A stretch of DNA of 64,000 bases from Kribbella pratensis (GTDB lineage Bacteria; Actinomycetota; Actinomycetes; Propionibacteriales; Kribbellaceae), in the NCBI RefSeq assembly GCF_004366075.1, contig NZ_SODU01000001.1:744001-808000 (forward strand). The letters run 5' to 3'. The first letter of the stretch is position 1; every line of letters starts with the position of its first letter. A program made the position numbers and the translations under genes. Under the pieces are notes generated by a model. That model made no database searches. It saw only the letters and a list, made by a program, of their open reading frames with translations, and was not told where the DNA came from. Below, piece by piece: positions 1 through 8,951 of the stretch.

Positions 1-1805
1 TCGACGCGATCCGGATGAGCACCGCCGCGGGATCCGGTCATCCGACGTCGAGTCTCTCGGCTGCCGACCTTGTCGCCGTGCTCGCAGCACGGCATCTGCG
101 CTATGACTGGGGAGAACCGTCGAGTGCCGGCAACGACCACCTCATCCTGTCGAAGGGGCACGCTTCTCCCCTGCTGTATGCGCTGTTCAAAGCGGCCGGC
201 GTCGTCACGGATCACCAACTGATGACCTCGTATCGCCGCTTGGGCTCGCCGTGGGAGGGGCACCCGACGCCGGTACTGCCGTGGGTCGACGTAGCGACCG
301 GCTCACTTGGCCAGGGACTCCCGGACGCGGTAGGCATCGCGTTGGCCGGAAGACACCTGGAGGACGCGCCGTACCGCGTCTGGGTGTTGTGCGGCGACAG
401 CGAACTGGCCGAAGGATCGATGTGGGAGGCGCTCGACAAGGCGGCGTACTACAGTCTGTCGAATCTCACCGTGGTGGTGGATGTCAATCGCCTGGGGATG
501 CGCGGACCGACCGAGCTCGGCTGGGATCTACGGGCTTACGCTCGCCGGGTAGCGGCATTCGGTTGCCGGCACCTCGAGATCGACGGCCATGACGTCGGCG
601 CGATCGACGCCGCCCTGCAGGAAGCCGCGGATCTCGACCGGCCGACCGTCGTGCTCGCGCAGACCCGCAAGGGACACGGGTTCAGCGGATTCGAGGACAC
701 CGGCGGCTGGCACGGCAAGCCGTTGGCGCCCGAACTCGCCGAGCGGGCCATCATCGAGCTCGGCGGGAATCGCGATCTCGCCCTCCCCCAACGCCTCCCG
801 GTTCACCGACCCGTGACGGCGAAGCCGGATCGGCCGGTCGTCCTGCCGCGATACCCGGTCGGCGCGAACATCGCGACCCGCATCGCGTTCGGCGACACGC
901 TGGCCGCACTCGGCACAGCCCTTCCCCGCCTGGTCGTCGTGGATGCCGAGGTCGGCAACTCGACGCACGCGGATGCCTTTGCCGCGATCCATCCGGAACG
1001 TTACTTCGACGTCTTCACCGCCGAGCAGCAGATGGTTGCCGCGGCCATCGGTCTCAGTGTGCGCGGATACATCCCGTTCGCGGCAACGTTCGGCGCCTTC
1101 CTCACCCGAGCACACGACTTCATCCGGATGGCCGCGGTGTCGCGGGCGAACATCCGGCTGGTCGGAACGCACGCCGGAGTCGAGGTCGGCCCGGACGGAG
1201 CATCGCAGATGGCCCTCGAGGATCTGGCCATGATGCGCGCAGTGCACGGCTCGACAGTGCTCTACCCGAGCGACGCCACCAGTACGTCGCACCTGGTAGA
1301 ACTAATGGCCCGGTGCGACGGCGTGGTCTACCTTCGTGCAACGCGCGGCGCCTACCCCGTCCTCTACGAAGCAACCGAGACCTTCGAGGTCGGCGGGTCG
1401 AAGCTTCTGCGTTCATCGACCCACGATGAGGTCGCACTGCTCGGCGCCGGCGTAACGGTCCACACTTGTCTCGAGGCCGCCCAGTTGCTCACCGACGAAG
1501 GCATCTGCGCCCGTGTGGTCGACCTGTACTCCGTGAAGCCGATCGACAGCCACACCCTGCAGGAGGCAGCGAAAGCGACCCGAGGACGCCTCGTCGTCGT
1601 GGAGGACCACCACCCTGAGGGCGGCTTGGGCGATGCCGTGCTGGCTGCCCTCAACCACACCGGCACCACGGCACACGTCGAGCATCTCGCCGTCCGGACC
1701 CGGCCGGGCTCCGGCAGTCCTGCCGAGCTGATCGACGCGGCGGGACTGTCGGCCCGGCACATCGTTGCCGCAAGCCACCGACTGCTCGACGGCGCCGTGC
1801 CATGA
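1..1805 (+). CDS. Transketolase, 5' end cut by the window edge
   Basis: This is a thiamine-diphosphate transketolase of the pentose phosphate pathway, moving two-carbon units between sugar phosphates in the cytosol. The reading frame is already open at the left edge (codons for D-A-I-R precede the first ATG at 15), and D-A-I-R followed by STAAGSGHPTSS is the internal conserved N-terminal helix of the family, so the true start lies upstream. Visible elements are the GHPTS sugar-phosphate loop, the GDSELAEGSMWEA ThDP/Mg region, and a second pyrimidine-binding domain followed by the C-terminal domain. At about 600 residues it resembles the shorter animal-type transketolases, not the 660-700 residue enterobacterial type. 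It overlaps the next gene by ATGA. Confidence 0.93.
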   Translation, partial: DAIRMSTAAGSGHPTSSLSAADLVAVLAARHLRYDWGEPSSAGNDHLILSKGHASPLLYALFKAAGVVTDHQLMTSYRRLGSPWEGHPTPVLPWVDVATGSLGQGLPDAVGIALAGRHLEDAPYRVWVLCGDSELAEGSMWEALDKAAYYSLSNLTVVVDVNRLGMRGPTELGWDLRAYARRVAAFGCRHLEIDGHDVGAIDAALQEAADLDRPTVVLAQTRKGHGFSGFEDTGGWHGKPLAPELAERAIIELGGNRDLALPQRLPVHRPVTAKPDRPVVLPRYPVGANIATRIAFGDTLAALGTALPRLVVVDAEVGNSTHADAFAAIHPERYFDVFTAEQQMVAAAIGLSVRGYIPFAATFGAFLTRAHDFIRMAAVSRANIRLVGTHAGVEVGPDGASQMALEDLAMMRAVHGSTVLYPSDATSTSHLVELMARCDGVVYLRATRGAYPVLYEATETFEVGGSKLLRSSTHDEVALLGAGVTVHTCLEAAQLLTDEGICARVVDLYSVKPIDSHTLQEAAKATRGRLVVVEDHHPEGGLGDAVLAALNHTGTTAHVEHLAVRTRPGSGSPAELIDAAGLSARHIVAASHRLLDGAVP

Positions 1806-2308
1806 GCGCGATTCATGAACTGACGCCGAGCCTGACGTGCGTCATCTCAGCAGGCGTGGACCTCGCCGACCGCCAGGCGCTCCTCGACCTGTTCGCACGC
1901 AGTAGCCCACGGACCCGGCGTGACCGCTTCCACCACGCGTTGTCGGTCTTCCCCGCGTCGTACCTCGACGACATCCTCACCGGGCGCCAGTTCGCGGTCG
2001 CGGCCCGGGATGCCTGCCACCCCGAGAACTTCGGCAAGGTGTTCGGCCTGGCCTCTGCCGCCCCCGTCGAACCCGGCACAGCGGAGTTCGCCGTCTGGGT
2101 CGACGACGCCTGGCAGGGACGCGGCGTGGGTTCGCTGCTGACCCGGGCGATCCTCGAGCAGCTTGCTCGTTCCGGCGTACGTACAGCTATCGGCATCGTC
2201 GAGCCCGGCAATCTCGCCGTACGACGGATGATTCAGCGGATCGCCCCGCAGTACAGCATCCGCGCGGAGGCCGACGTCCTGGTGATCTCCGTGCCACTCG
2301 CGCTCTGA
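1802..2308 (+). CDS. GNAT-family N-acetyltransferase
   Basis: A 168-residue cytosolic acetyltransferase of the GNAT fold. The acetyl-CoA loop is visible as DAWQGRGVGSLLTRAIL (Q/RxxGxG/A pattern) near residues 100-116, after a beta strand that reads EFAVWVDD. The substrate is not recognisable. The start overlaps the transketolase stop by four bases (ATGA), so it is translationally coupled to it. Proteins of this length downstream of sugar enzymes are often regulatory acetyltransferases, but nothing here shows which target is modified. Confidence 0.85.
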   Translation: MSAIHELTPSLTCVISAGVDLADRQALLDLFARSSPRTRRDRFHHALSVFPASYLDDILTGRQFAVAARDACHPENFGKVFGLASAAPVEPGTAEFAVWVDDAWQGRGVGSLLTRAILEQLARSGVRTAIGIVEPGNLAVRRMIQRIAPQYSIRAEADVLVISVPLAL

Positions 2309-2400
2309 GCCCTTGTGCAACGTGGATGCAAGTGGCCGCGCGACGATCCGACTGCTGGACACCCCAAGCCCTCGATCGTCCAGCCGAAAGGGTGACAGAC

Positions 2401-3255
2401 ATGACTGTGCTGGGAACCGGGACGACCACTGCCGGCCGAGTCGACCGCCGCCACGATCCGGCCAGGGATCGCCGCCGCATCGTGCTCTACGCGCTCGGCC
2501 TGATCGTGTTCTACATCGGGGCGATCGTCGCGTTTCACCCGCCGATTGGCGATCGCCACGTGCTCGAGGGCGGCCTCAGTTATGCGGTGATGCTGGCGCC
2601 GACGATCGGAGCGCTGCTCGCGTTGATCGCCGGGCCGGGCGTGATCCGGTTCGGCCGGCCGACGTGGTGGATCCTCGCCGGCTTCCTGCCCAGCCTAGTC
2701 GCTCTCGTGGCGAACCTGCTCGCGTCGGCGCTCGGATGGATCGAGCTTCGCGAAGGGCACTTGCCGACCCTGCTTGCCGTCGCCGTCCTGCTCAGTCTGT
2801 ACGCGTGCATCGCAGCGATCGGCGAAGAGGTCGGATGGCGTGGCTTCCTCTGGCCGTTGCTGCGCCGGCGGTACCCGTTCCAGGCGAGTGCGGCGATCAT
2901 GTTCGTGGTGTGGTGGATCTACCACGCCCCACTCGTGCTGCTCGGCTGGTACGGCTTCAAAGGCGGACTGCCCGCGTTCAGCGTCGCGCTGGCGGGATCG
3001 GTCCTGTTCGTCGGTGTCCTCACCGATCGATCCCGTTCGATCTGGCCGAGCGTACTCACCCACGGAGCGTGGAACGGTCTGGTCGCGGCCTACTTCAGTA
3101 CGACCGGCGCCATCGAGGACGGTACCTTCAGCGGACCGCGCACGCTGCTCGGCGAGTTCGGCTGGCTGGCTGCCGGCGGAATGCTCGTCCTGGGCGTCGC
3201 CAGCGCCTCTTGGCACCTCCGCAACCAGCGGTACGCGGGCACCCTCGACCGCTGA
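2401..3255 (+). CDS. CPBP-family intramembrane glutamic protease
   Basis: A 284-residue multi-pass membrane protein of the CPBP/Abi (CAAX-like) family. The family hallmark EEVGWRGFLWP (EExxxR) lies near residue 142, and a second motif with a conserved His, WWIYHAPLVL, follows at about 170. Seven or so hydrophobic segments are visible. The start at 2401 is chosen because AAAGGG sits at a good distance upstream; an in-frame ATG at 2326 would add a non-hydrophobic extension without a ribosome site. The substrate is unknown; relatives act in prenyl-protein processing or peptide immunity. A second member of the family lies at 13884-14855. Confidence 0.85.
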   Translation: MTVLGTGTTTAGRVDRRHDPARDRRRIVLYALGLIVFYIGAIVAFHPPIGDRHVLEGGLSYAVMLAPTIGALLALIAGPGVIRFGRPTWWILAGFLPSLVALVANLLASALGWIELREGHLPTLLAVAVLLSLYACIAAIGEEVGWRGFLWPLLRRRYPFQASAAIMFVVWWIYHAPLVLLGWYGFKGGLPAFSVALAGSVLFVGVLTDRSRSIWPSVLTHGAWNGLVAAYFSTTGAIEDGTFSGPRTLLGEFGWLAAGGMLVLGVASASWHLRNQRYAGTLDR

Positions 3256-3260
3256 GCCGC

Positions 3261-3278
3261 ATCACGTGACCACGTGAT
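3261..3278. promoter_or_regulatory. Perfect palindrome ATCACGTG-AC-CACGTGAT
   Basis: An 8-2-8 perfect inverted repeat lies five bases after the CPBP stop codon and about 150 bases ahead of the AraC/GlxA regulator. The size and symmetry are those of a dimeric regulator operator. The protein that binds it is not known, and the neighbouring GlxA-type regulator is only a candidate. Confidence 0.5.
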
Positions 3279-3430
3279 ATCCGGCACCCCTCCTGCCACT
3301 TGGGCCGGCCGCTCGGTCGGTCCACAGGGTCGACAGGATCACGAACACACGCGATGTGCCTGCAACCCGAGCCGACGACTCTCGAATCGTTGCCGCAGTC
3401 CCGGCACCCGAGAATTGAGGAGGCTCAGTC

Positions 3431-4399
3431 ATGTCCGAGCAGACACACGAAGTCGCTGTCGTGGTCCAGAGCGGGGTTCTGCCATTCGACGTGGCGGCCG
3501 TCGAGCAGGTCTTCGCACCAGCCGCCGAGTCTGGCGGTCCGTATCGCGTCCGGGTGTGCAGTGATGAATCCGGTCTGCTCGCCGGCAGCGGCTCGTACAG
3601 CGTCCACGTCTCCCACGATCTCTCCGTCCTGCCGGAGGCCAGGACGGTGATGGTGGCGGGGGTGGCGGAGCCGACACATGGGGTGTCACCCAAGATCGCG
3701 TCGGCTCTCAGATCAGCATCGGATCGTGGCGCCCGCATCGTCGGAATCGGCACCGGGGTCTTCACACTCGGCCAGGCCGGGCTCCTGGCCGGACGCCAAG
3801 TGACCACGCATTGGCGGTACTCCGACCTGCTGCGGCGTACCTTTCCGAGCGTGCGGGTCGATCCCGACGCGCTGTTCGTCCAGGACGGGCGATTGTTCAC
3901 CAGCGCCGGACTGGCCGGTGGAATCGACCTCTATCTCGAACTCGTACGCCGGGATCACGGCGTCTCGGCGGCGACCACGTCAGCCCGGTACGCCGTGATC
4001 GCACCGCCTCGTTCAGGAAACCAGACTCAGCTCGTCGATCGCCCGGTTCCGCTTCGGCCACGCACCGGACTCACCGCCGTACGAGCCTGGATGCTCGAGC
4101 ACCTCGCCGAACCGATGACGCTCGACGACCTGGCGGCCCGGGCCTGCTTGAGCCGTCGGCAGTTCGCCCGGGTCTTCCGGTCCGAGACCGGCGTCAGTCC
4201 ACGGCAATGGGTACTCACCGAGCGTCTGCGCGAAGCGTGCCGCTTGCTGGAGAGCACAGCGGAACCGGTCGACGTCGTCGCTCGGCTGTGTGGCTTCGCC
4301 ACTACGGCATCGTTCCGGATGCATCTGCGGCGCGAGACCGGCATGAGCCCCTCGGCCTACCGGTCGAGGTTCGAGACACGTCCTGCGGTCGCATCCTGA
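3431..4399 (+). CDS. GlxA-type transcriptional regulator (DJ-1/PfpI + AraC)
   Basis: A 322-residue regulator. Residues about 1-190 form a DJ-1/PfpI-like amidotransferase fold that acts as the sensor domain. The C-terminal hundred residues hold the two AraC helix-turn-helix units (LDDLAARACLSRRQFARVF and the CGFATTASFRMHLRRETG stretch ending in MSPSAYR). The family regulates catabolic genes in response to small ligands and the DJ-1 domain is normally not enzymatic. A strong GAGGAGG site precedes the ATG. The gene converges with the LuxR gene, leaving only 16 bases between their stop codons. Confidence 0.9.
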   Translation: MSEQTHEVAVVVQSGVLPFDVAAVEQVFAPAAESGGPYRVRVCSDESGLLAGSGSYSVHVSHDLSVLPEARTVMVAGVAEPTHGVSPKIASALRSASDRGARIVGIGTGVFTLGQAGLLAGRQVTTHWRYSDLLRRTFPSVRVDPDALFVQDGRLFTSAGLAGGIDLYLELVRRDHGVSAATTSARYAVIAPPRSGNQTQLVDRPVPLRPRTGLTAVRAWMLEHLAEPMTLDDLAARACLSRRQFARVFRSETGVSPRQWVLTERLREACRLLESTAEPVDVVARLCGFATTASFRMHLRRETGMSPSAYRSRFETRPAVAS

Positions 4400-4415
4400 C
4401 CGCCGGACAGACTGC

Positions 4416-7175
4416 TCAGTCCGTGCCAGGGACCGAAGGCGACTGTTCGGCCGCGAACCGGGCCAGTGCGACCCGCGAGCGCAGGCCGAGTTTGGCGAGG
4501 CTATGACGCATATGGGTGTCCACGGTGTACGGCGAGATCCACAAGCGCTGCGCGATCTCCTTGTTCGTCGCTCCTTCCGCGGCGAGTTCCACGACCCGCA
4601 ACTCGGCCGGCGTGAGACTCGCCCACCCGCTGACCGGCCGGCTACCACGGCCGCCGGGCCGCCCGGATCCCTCGACGACCTGGTCGGCCAAGGAGTCGGC
4701 GCCCACAGCGCGCAGCGAGGCTGCGACCCGGTCACGGTCGGCGCGCTTCGGACGGCGACCGGGCAAAGTCACGACGTCCAGAGCAGCCAGCGCCGCGGCG
4801 AGTTGCCGGCCAGACTTCTCGAACCCGTCGGCCGCAGCCCGCAGCAGGTGCGCGTCGCCGGCCCGGAGGCCCTCGGATTGATCTCCCGCCGCCTGCCACG
4901 ACGCGATACCTGGGTTGAGCGCCGCGAGCTCACGACATTTCCCGACAACGGTGTCGGCCTCCGCGGTCAGACCGGCCGTCACCAAGCAACGGACCAGCGA
5001 CGGCCCGTGGAACGGATCGAACACCAGTTGACCGTACGAGTCGGCTAGCGCCGCGATGATTGGCGCGACCATTTGGCGGGTCGCGGTGGCGTCTTGGCCA
5101 CCACCGATGAACAGTCGCACCAGTTCGAGATGCTTCATCCCGTACGTGTTGTCCCGCGGCGTACCGTCAACGCGTTGGAGCAACTGACGCGCCGCGTCCG
5201 GTCCTGCTTCGAGCCACGTCGTCATGGCAGCACCGGCGTACAGCTCGGCCGCGAGTTCGCGGCTACCACCCGCCTCCATCGCCGCGATCCCCGCTTCCGC
5301 CTCGGTCCTGGCCTCGCCGATCTGTCCCCGGGCCAACAGCAGTCGCGCAGAGCTCGAGCTGACGGCCGGTAGGTCTCGGGCGCCGGTTGAGCTGTTCGAG
5401 TCGCGCATCAGGTCCCGGCAGAGGACTTCCGCATCCTCGAGCCCGTCCGCCGCGGACAGGCTGCGCGCCAGCCAGACCCTCGCGTCGATGCCCTGCCAGG
5501 CGGAGCCCGACGGCTGGACCGCCACGGCCTCCTGCGCGTCGTCGATCGACTCGCGGAACCGCCCGACGAACCGCAGCGCCATCGACCGCGATGCCAGCGC
5601 TGAGGTCAACGCACCTCTGTCCCCGAGTTCGCGGGCTTTCCGGATCGAAGCGGCCAACTGGTCGACGGCGTCACCCGGCTGGCCACCGAGCACCCGGGTA
5701 CGTGCCCACGCAACCTCCAGTCGCACCCTCCCAGCGGCGGAAATGTCATTGCGATGCAGGACTGGCCGGATCGCGGCGAGGGCTTCGGTGGTCCGGCTCT
5801 GACGCCACAGCGCATCGGACAAGGCGGCACGTCCTCTGGCCTCGCTGTCACCGTCGATGCCCCGTGCGACCGCCCGTGACAGCACATCGCGGGCTTCGTC
5901 CAACTCGCCGACCTGGGTCAGGACCATCGCGACCCGTGGCGCAGACTCCAACCATTGTCCGGCGTCGTCCGCACTGATATCGAGTGCCCTCCGCGCCAGC
6001 TCGGCGGCCTGTCCGGGCGAGGTCGCCACCAGGCGCTCACTGGCGCTGGTGACGGCTGCGGCGAGATCCGCATCGCCCGGCCCGACCCCGGCCAGCAAGT
6101 GACTCGCGACATCGACGGGCGACTCGCCTCGGTCCAGCAGGATCGATGCCACGTCGCGATGCACCAACCGCACCGCCTCGGCCGGCAGGTCGGCGAGAAC
6201 CGCCTCACGCAGCAGTTCGTGCCGAAACACCAACTGTCCGGCACGCTCGGTGATCATGCCCTCGTTCAGCAGCGGCCGCAGCGAACGCAGGACTTCCGGG
6301 GCTGTCTCCTTCGTGACCGCGGCCAGATCGGCGACCCGGAACGCACGCCCCAGGACGGCTGCGACCTCGAGAAGCTCAATGGCGTCTGCCGGCATCGCCG
6401 CAACCCGTGAGCGGATGGCCTCGCGCACGCGATCCGGCAGCGTCAGCCCGCCGTCCGTTCCGGCCTCCGACGCAACGCGGCCCTCCGCGAGATAGCCGTT
6501 GACGAGCTCGCTGAGGAGCAGGGCATTGCCACCGGCAGCGTGTGCCAGGCTGAGCAGCGCCGCCGGCGGACGGGCCCCGAGCAGGTCCTCGACCATCTGC
6601 ACTGCATCGGTGTCCGCGAGCGGCCGCAATGTCAGAATCATTCCGCCGTGGCGCGCGATGCTGCCGCGCAACCTCGACAACCGCGGGAGCGGCTCGGCGC
6701 GAGCGGTCAGTAGCCAGGCGATCGCACTGCTCTCGAGCGATCGGCTCAGCAGACGCACAGCGTGCAGGCTCAAGTCGTCCGCACGGTCGACGTCGTCGAT
6801 GATCACCAGCAGCGGCGTCGTACCGGCGGCTCGTTCCAGTTGGGACTGGATCTCGTTGAGCAACCAGATGTCTGCCGGACGTGATGCAGCCGTCTCGTCG
6901 AGCAGTGAGCCCGCTCCGGACAGCGCGTCCGCCGCCGTCAGCCCTCGGAGCAGAGTGCTCAGCGGGCTCATCAGATCGATCTCGTCCGCGTTGATGCGGA
7001 TGATCCGCTGACCCCGCCCGTGGGCCAGAACACTCACCTCGTCCATCAGCCGGCTCTTGCCGACACCGGCCTCTCCCAGGACCAGGGCCGACACCCCCGA
7101 GCCCATGTCCAGCCGGTCGAGCAGGTCCGCCAGTCGCGCGGTCTCCGGCGCGCGGCCTCGCAGCGGTGTCGCCAT
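4416..7175 (-). CDS. Large LuxR-family ATPase regulator (LAL type)
   Basis: A 919-residue regulator. It begins with an AAA/NB-ARC-type ATPase domain: Walker A GEAGVGKS at residues 34-41 and Walker B LLVIIDDVD near 110. A long helical TPR-like middle region follows, and the protein ends in a GerE/LuxR helix-turn-helix (LTPAELRVVELAAEGATNKE, then SPYTVDTHMR). Start at 7175 is preferred because AAGGG precedes it; the open frame extends further upstream but without family similarity or a ribosome site. LAL regulators sense ligands such as maltotriose or control secondary metabolism. Here the gene is divergent from an ABC importer (190-base gap), which is its most likely target. Confidence 0.9.
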   Translation of the reverse strand: MATPLRGRAPETARLADLLDRLDMGSGVSALVLGEAGVGKSRLMDEVSVLAHGRGQRIIRINADEIDLMSPLSTLLRGLTAADALSGAGSLLDETAASRPADIWLLNEIQSQLERAAGTTPLLVIIDDVDRADDLSLHAVRLLSRSLESSAIAWLLTARAEPLPRLSRLRGSIARHGGMILTLRPLADTDAVQMVEDLLGARPPAALLSLAHAAGGNALLLSELVNGYLAEGRVASEAGTDGGLTLPDRVREAIRSRVAAMPADAIELLEVAAVLGRAFRVADLAAVTKETAPEVLRSLRPLLNEGMITERAGQLVFRHELLREAVLADLPAEAVRLVHRDVASILLDRGESPVDVASHLLAGVGPGDADLAAAVTSASERLVATSPGQAAELARRALDISADDAGQWLESAPRVAMVLTQVGELDEARDVLSRAVARGIDGDSEARGRAALSDALWRQSRTTEALAAIRPVLHRNDISAAGRVRLEVAWARTRVLGGQPGDAVDQLAASIRKARELGDRGALTSALASRSMALRFVGRFRESIDDAQEAVAVQPSGSAWQGIDARVWLARSLSAADGLEDAEVLCRDLMRDSNSSTGARDLPAVSSSSARLLLARGQIGEARTEAEAGIAAMEAGGSRELAAELYAGAAMTTWLEAGPDAARQLLQRVDGTPRDNTYGMKHLELVRLFIGGGQDATATRQMVAPIIAALADSYGQLVFDPFHGPSLVRCLVTAGLTAEADTVVGKCRELAALNPGIASWQAAGDQSEGLRAGDAHLLRAAADGFEKSGRQLAAALAALDVVTLPGRRPKRADRDRVAASLRAVGADSLADQVVEGSGRPGGRGSRPVSGWASLTPAELRVVELAAEGATNKEIAQRLWISPYTVDTHMRHSLAKLGLRSRVALARFAAEQSPSVPGTD

Positions 7176-7365
7176 CGGGAACCCTTCACACACTCGCCCG
7201 GCGGGCCTGAAGACGCCTTCCCCCGATCCGTCCGCCACGGGAATTTCAGATTGGCAGGTCTCACCCGGATCTGTCACCCCCAGCCGCCGGTGAAGTACTG
7301 TCAGAAGGTTTCGGGCAGCTGACTGCACGGTCCGATCTGGGGGCGGTCCGAGGTGGGAGGAGCGG

Positions 7366-8229
7366 TTGAAGACCGATGCGGGTGACACACGACCGGGCAC
7401 GATCGGCCCGGGCGTCGAGCAAGCTGCGCCGAACCTCCACAGCTTCAGCGGAGCCGGTCTCCGGCCACGGCGGCACATTGCGCCCGCCATCCGTCGGCTG
7501 CTCGGTCCGATTCTCGTGCTCGCCCTGTGGTGGGCGGCCGCAATCGCAGGCCACGGACGCCGGCTTCCCGCGCCGGATGCAGTCCTGGCGACCGGCACCG
7601 ATCTCGTCCGATCGGGGCAGCTGCCGGACGCGATCGCTGCCTCTTTGCAGCGTGTGGCGACGGGCGTCGCTCTCGGGGTTTCCGCAGGTCTGGTCCTGGC
7701 GTTGCTGTCGGGTCTCTTCCGGATCGCCGAGGACCTCATCGACGCACCGGTGCACATCCTCCGCGCGCTGCCGGCACTCGCGCTCGTACCGCTGGCGATC
7801 CTTTGGTTCGGCATCGGCGAACTGCCGAAAGTCCTGTTGATCGCCTGGGCGACGTGCTTCCCCGTGTACCTGAACACCTTCGCCGGTATCCGTTCGGTCG
7901 ACCGGTCGTACGACGAACTCGCCCGCTCGCTCCAGCTCGGCCGCTGGACCGTCGTACGACGGATCGTCGTGCCCGGCTCATTGCCGGGTTTCCTGGTCGG
8001 CCTGCGGTACTCGCTCACCCTCGGGTGGCTGGTGCTGGTCGTGAGCGAGCAGATCAACGCGTCGAGCGGCCTCGGGCAACTGATGACCGAAGCACGCCAA
8101 TTCTTCCGCACCGACGTGATGTTCGTCTGCCTGGACAGTTACGGCCTGCTCGGCTGGCTGTCGGACCGCTTCGTGCGCACCCTCGAGCGCCACCTACTGG
8201 CCTGGCGCCGGGAATACCAGAACCGATGA
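7366..8229 (+). CDS. ABC transporter permease (sulfonate/nitrate/taurine type)
   Basis: A 287-residue inner-membrane permease of the SsuC/TauC/NrtB family with about six membrane helices. The EAA loop that docks the ATPase is seen in DRSYDELARSLQLGRWTVVR. It starts with TTG at 7366, supported by a strong GGGAGGAG site and by the lack of a better start. It is the first gene of a tightly overlapping ABC operon (ATGA with the ATPase gene). The transported substrate cannot be read from the sequence; aliphatic sulfonates are the usual guess for this family. Confidence 0.9.
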   Translation: MKTDAGDTRPGTIGPGVEQAAPNLHSFSGAGLRPRRHIAPAIRRLLGPILVLALWWAAAIAGHGRRLPAPDAVLATGTDLVRSGQLPDAIAASLQRVATGVALGVSAGLVLALLSGLFRIAEDLIDAPVHILRALPALALVPLAILWFGIGELPKVLLIAWATCFPVYLNTFAGIRSVDRSYDELARSLQLGRWTVVRRIVVPGSLPGFLVGLRYSLTLGWLVLVVSEQINASSGLGQLMTEARQFFRTDVMFVCLDSYGLLGWLSDRFVRTLERHLLAWRREYQNR

Positions 8230-8951
8230 CCTCGTCACGCGCTGTGCCGATGATCACAGCCACAAGAATCCGTCGTTCGTACGGCGATCGCGCAGTGCTG
8301 GCCGGGGTCGACCTCAGCGTTGATCGAGGCGAGTTCGTCGCCGTCATCGGCCGAAGCGGCGCCGGCAAGACGACTTTGCTGCGCATCCTCGCCGGTCTCG
8401 ACGACGAATTTCTCGGCGAGGTCGCCATCTCCCCCAGGCTCAGTGTGATGTTCCAGGATGCCCGTCTGCTGCCATGGCAACGGGTAGCCACCAACGTGAC
8501 CCTTGGTCTGCGCGGCGGCGAGGCACCGGCGGCGGGGGCTCGTGCCTTGGCCGAGGTGGGACTGGCAAACCGGGGGCGTGCGTGGCCCCGCGAACTGTCG
8601 GGCGGTGAAGTACAGCGGGTGGCGCTCGCGCGAGCCCTGGTTCGGAGCCCGGAAGTCCTTCTCCTCGACGAGCCATTCGGTGCTCTGGACGCGCTCACCC
8701 GCTCCCAGATGCATACGTTGCTTGCCGACCTGGTTGGACGGCATGCCACCACCACCCTCCTGGTCACCCATGACCTCAACGAGGCGCTCGTACTCGCCGA
8801 CCGGGTTCTGACGATGAACGGCGGCGTCGTCACCCATGAATTGCCAGTGCCGGCTCCCAGACCTCGAGACCGTGACACCGCACAGGTCGCCGCGCTGCGC
8901 GCACGGTTGCTCACCAGCTTGAGCACCCAGGTCCAAGAGGGTTCGAGATGA
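8226..8951 (+). CDS. ABC transporter ATP-binding protein (SsuB/TauB type)
   Basis: A 241-residue ATPase that powers the import system with the adjacent permease. Visible motifs in order are Walker A GRSGAGKT, the Q-loop in VMFQDARLLPW, signature LSGGEVQRVALARAL, Walker B VLLLDEPFGALD and the H-loop LLVTHD. The ATG at 8226 overlaps the permease stop (ATGA); an internal ATG at 8250 is possible. The FQDARLLPW context is characteristic of sulfonate/nitrate-type ATPases. The last codons overlap the start of the binding-protein gene. Confidence 0.93.
   Translation: MTSSRAVPMITATRIRRSYGDRAVLAGVDLSVDRGEFVAVIGRSGAGKTTLLRILAGLDDEFLGEVAISPRLSVMFQDARLLPWQRVATNVTLGLRGGEAPAAGARALAEVGLANRGRAWPRELSGGEVQRVALARALVRSPEVLLLDEPFGALDALTRSQMHTLLADLVGRHATTTLLVTHDLNEALVLADRVLTMNGGVVTHELPVPAPRPRDRDTAQVAALRARLLTSLSTQVQEGSR

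Noticed and set aside
7176..8111. N-terminal extension of the LuxR-type regulator into the ABC permease gene
   Set aside because: It overlaps the divergent permease gene and lies upstream of a clear ribosome site; no domain is seen in it.
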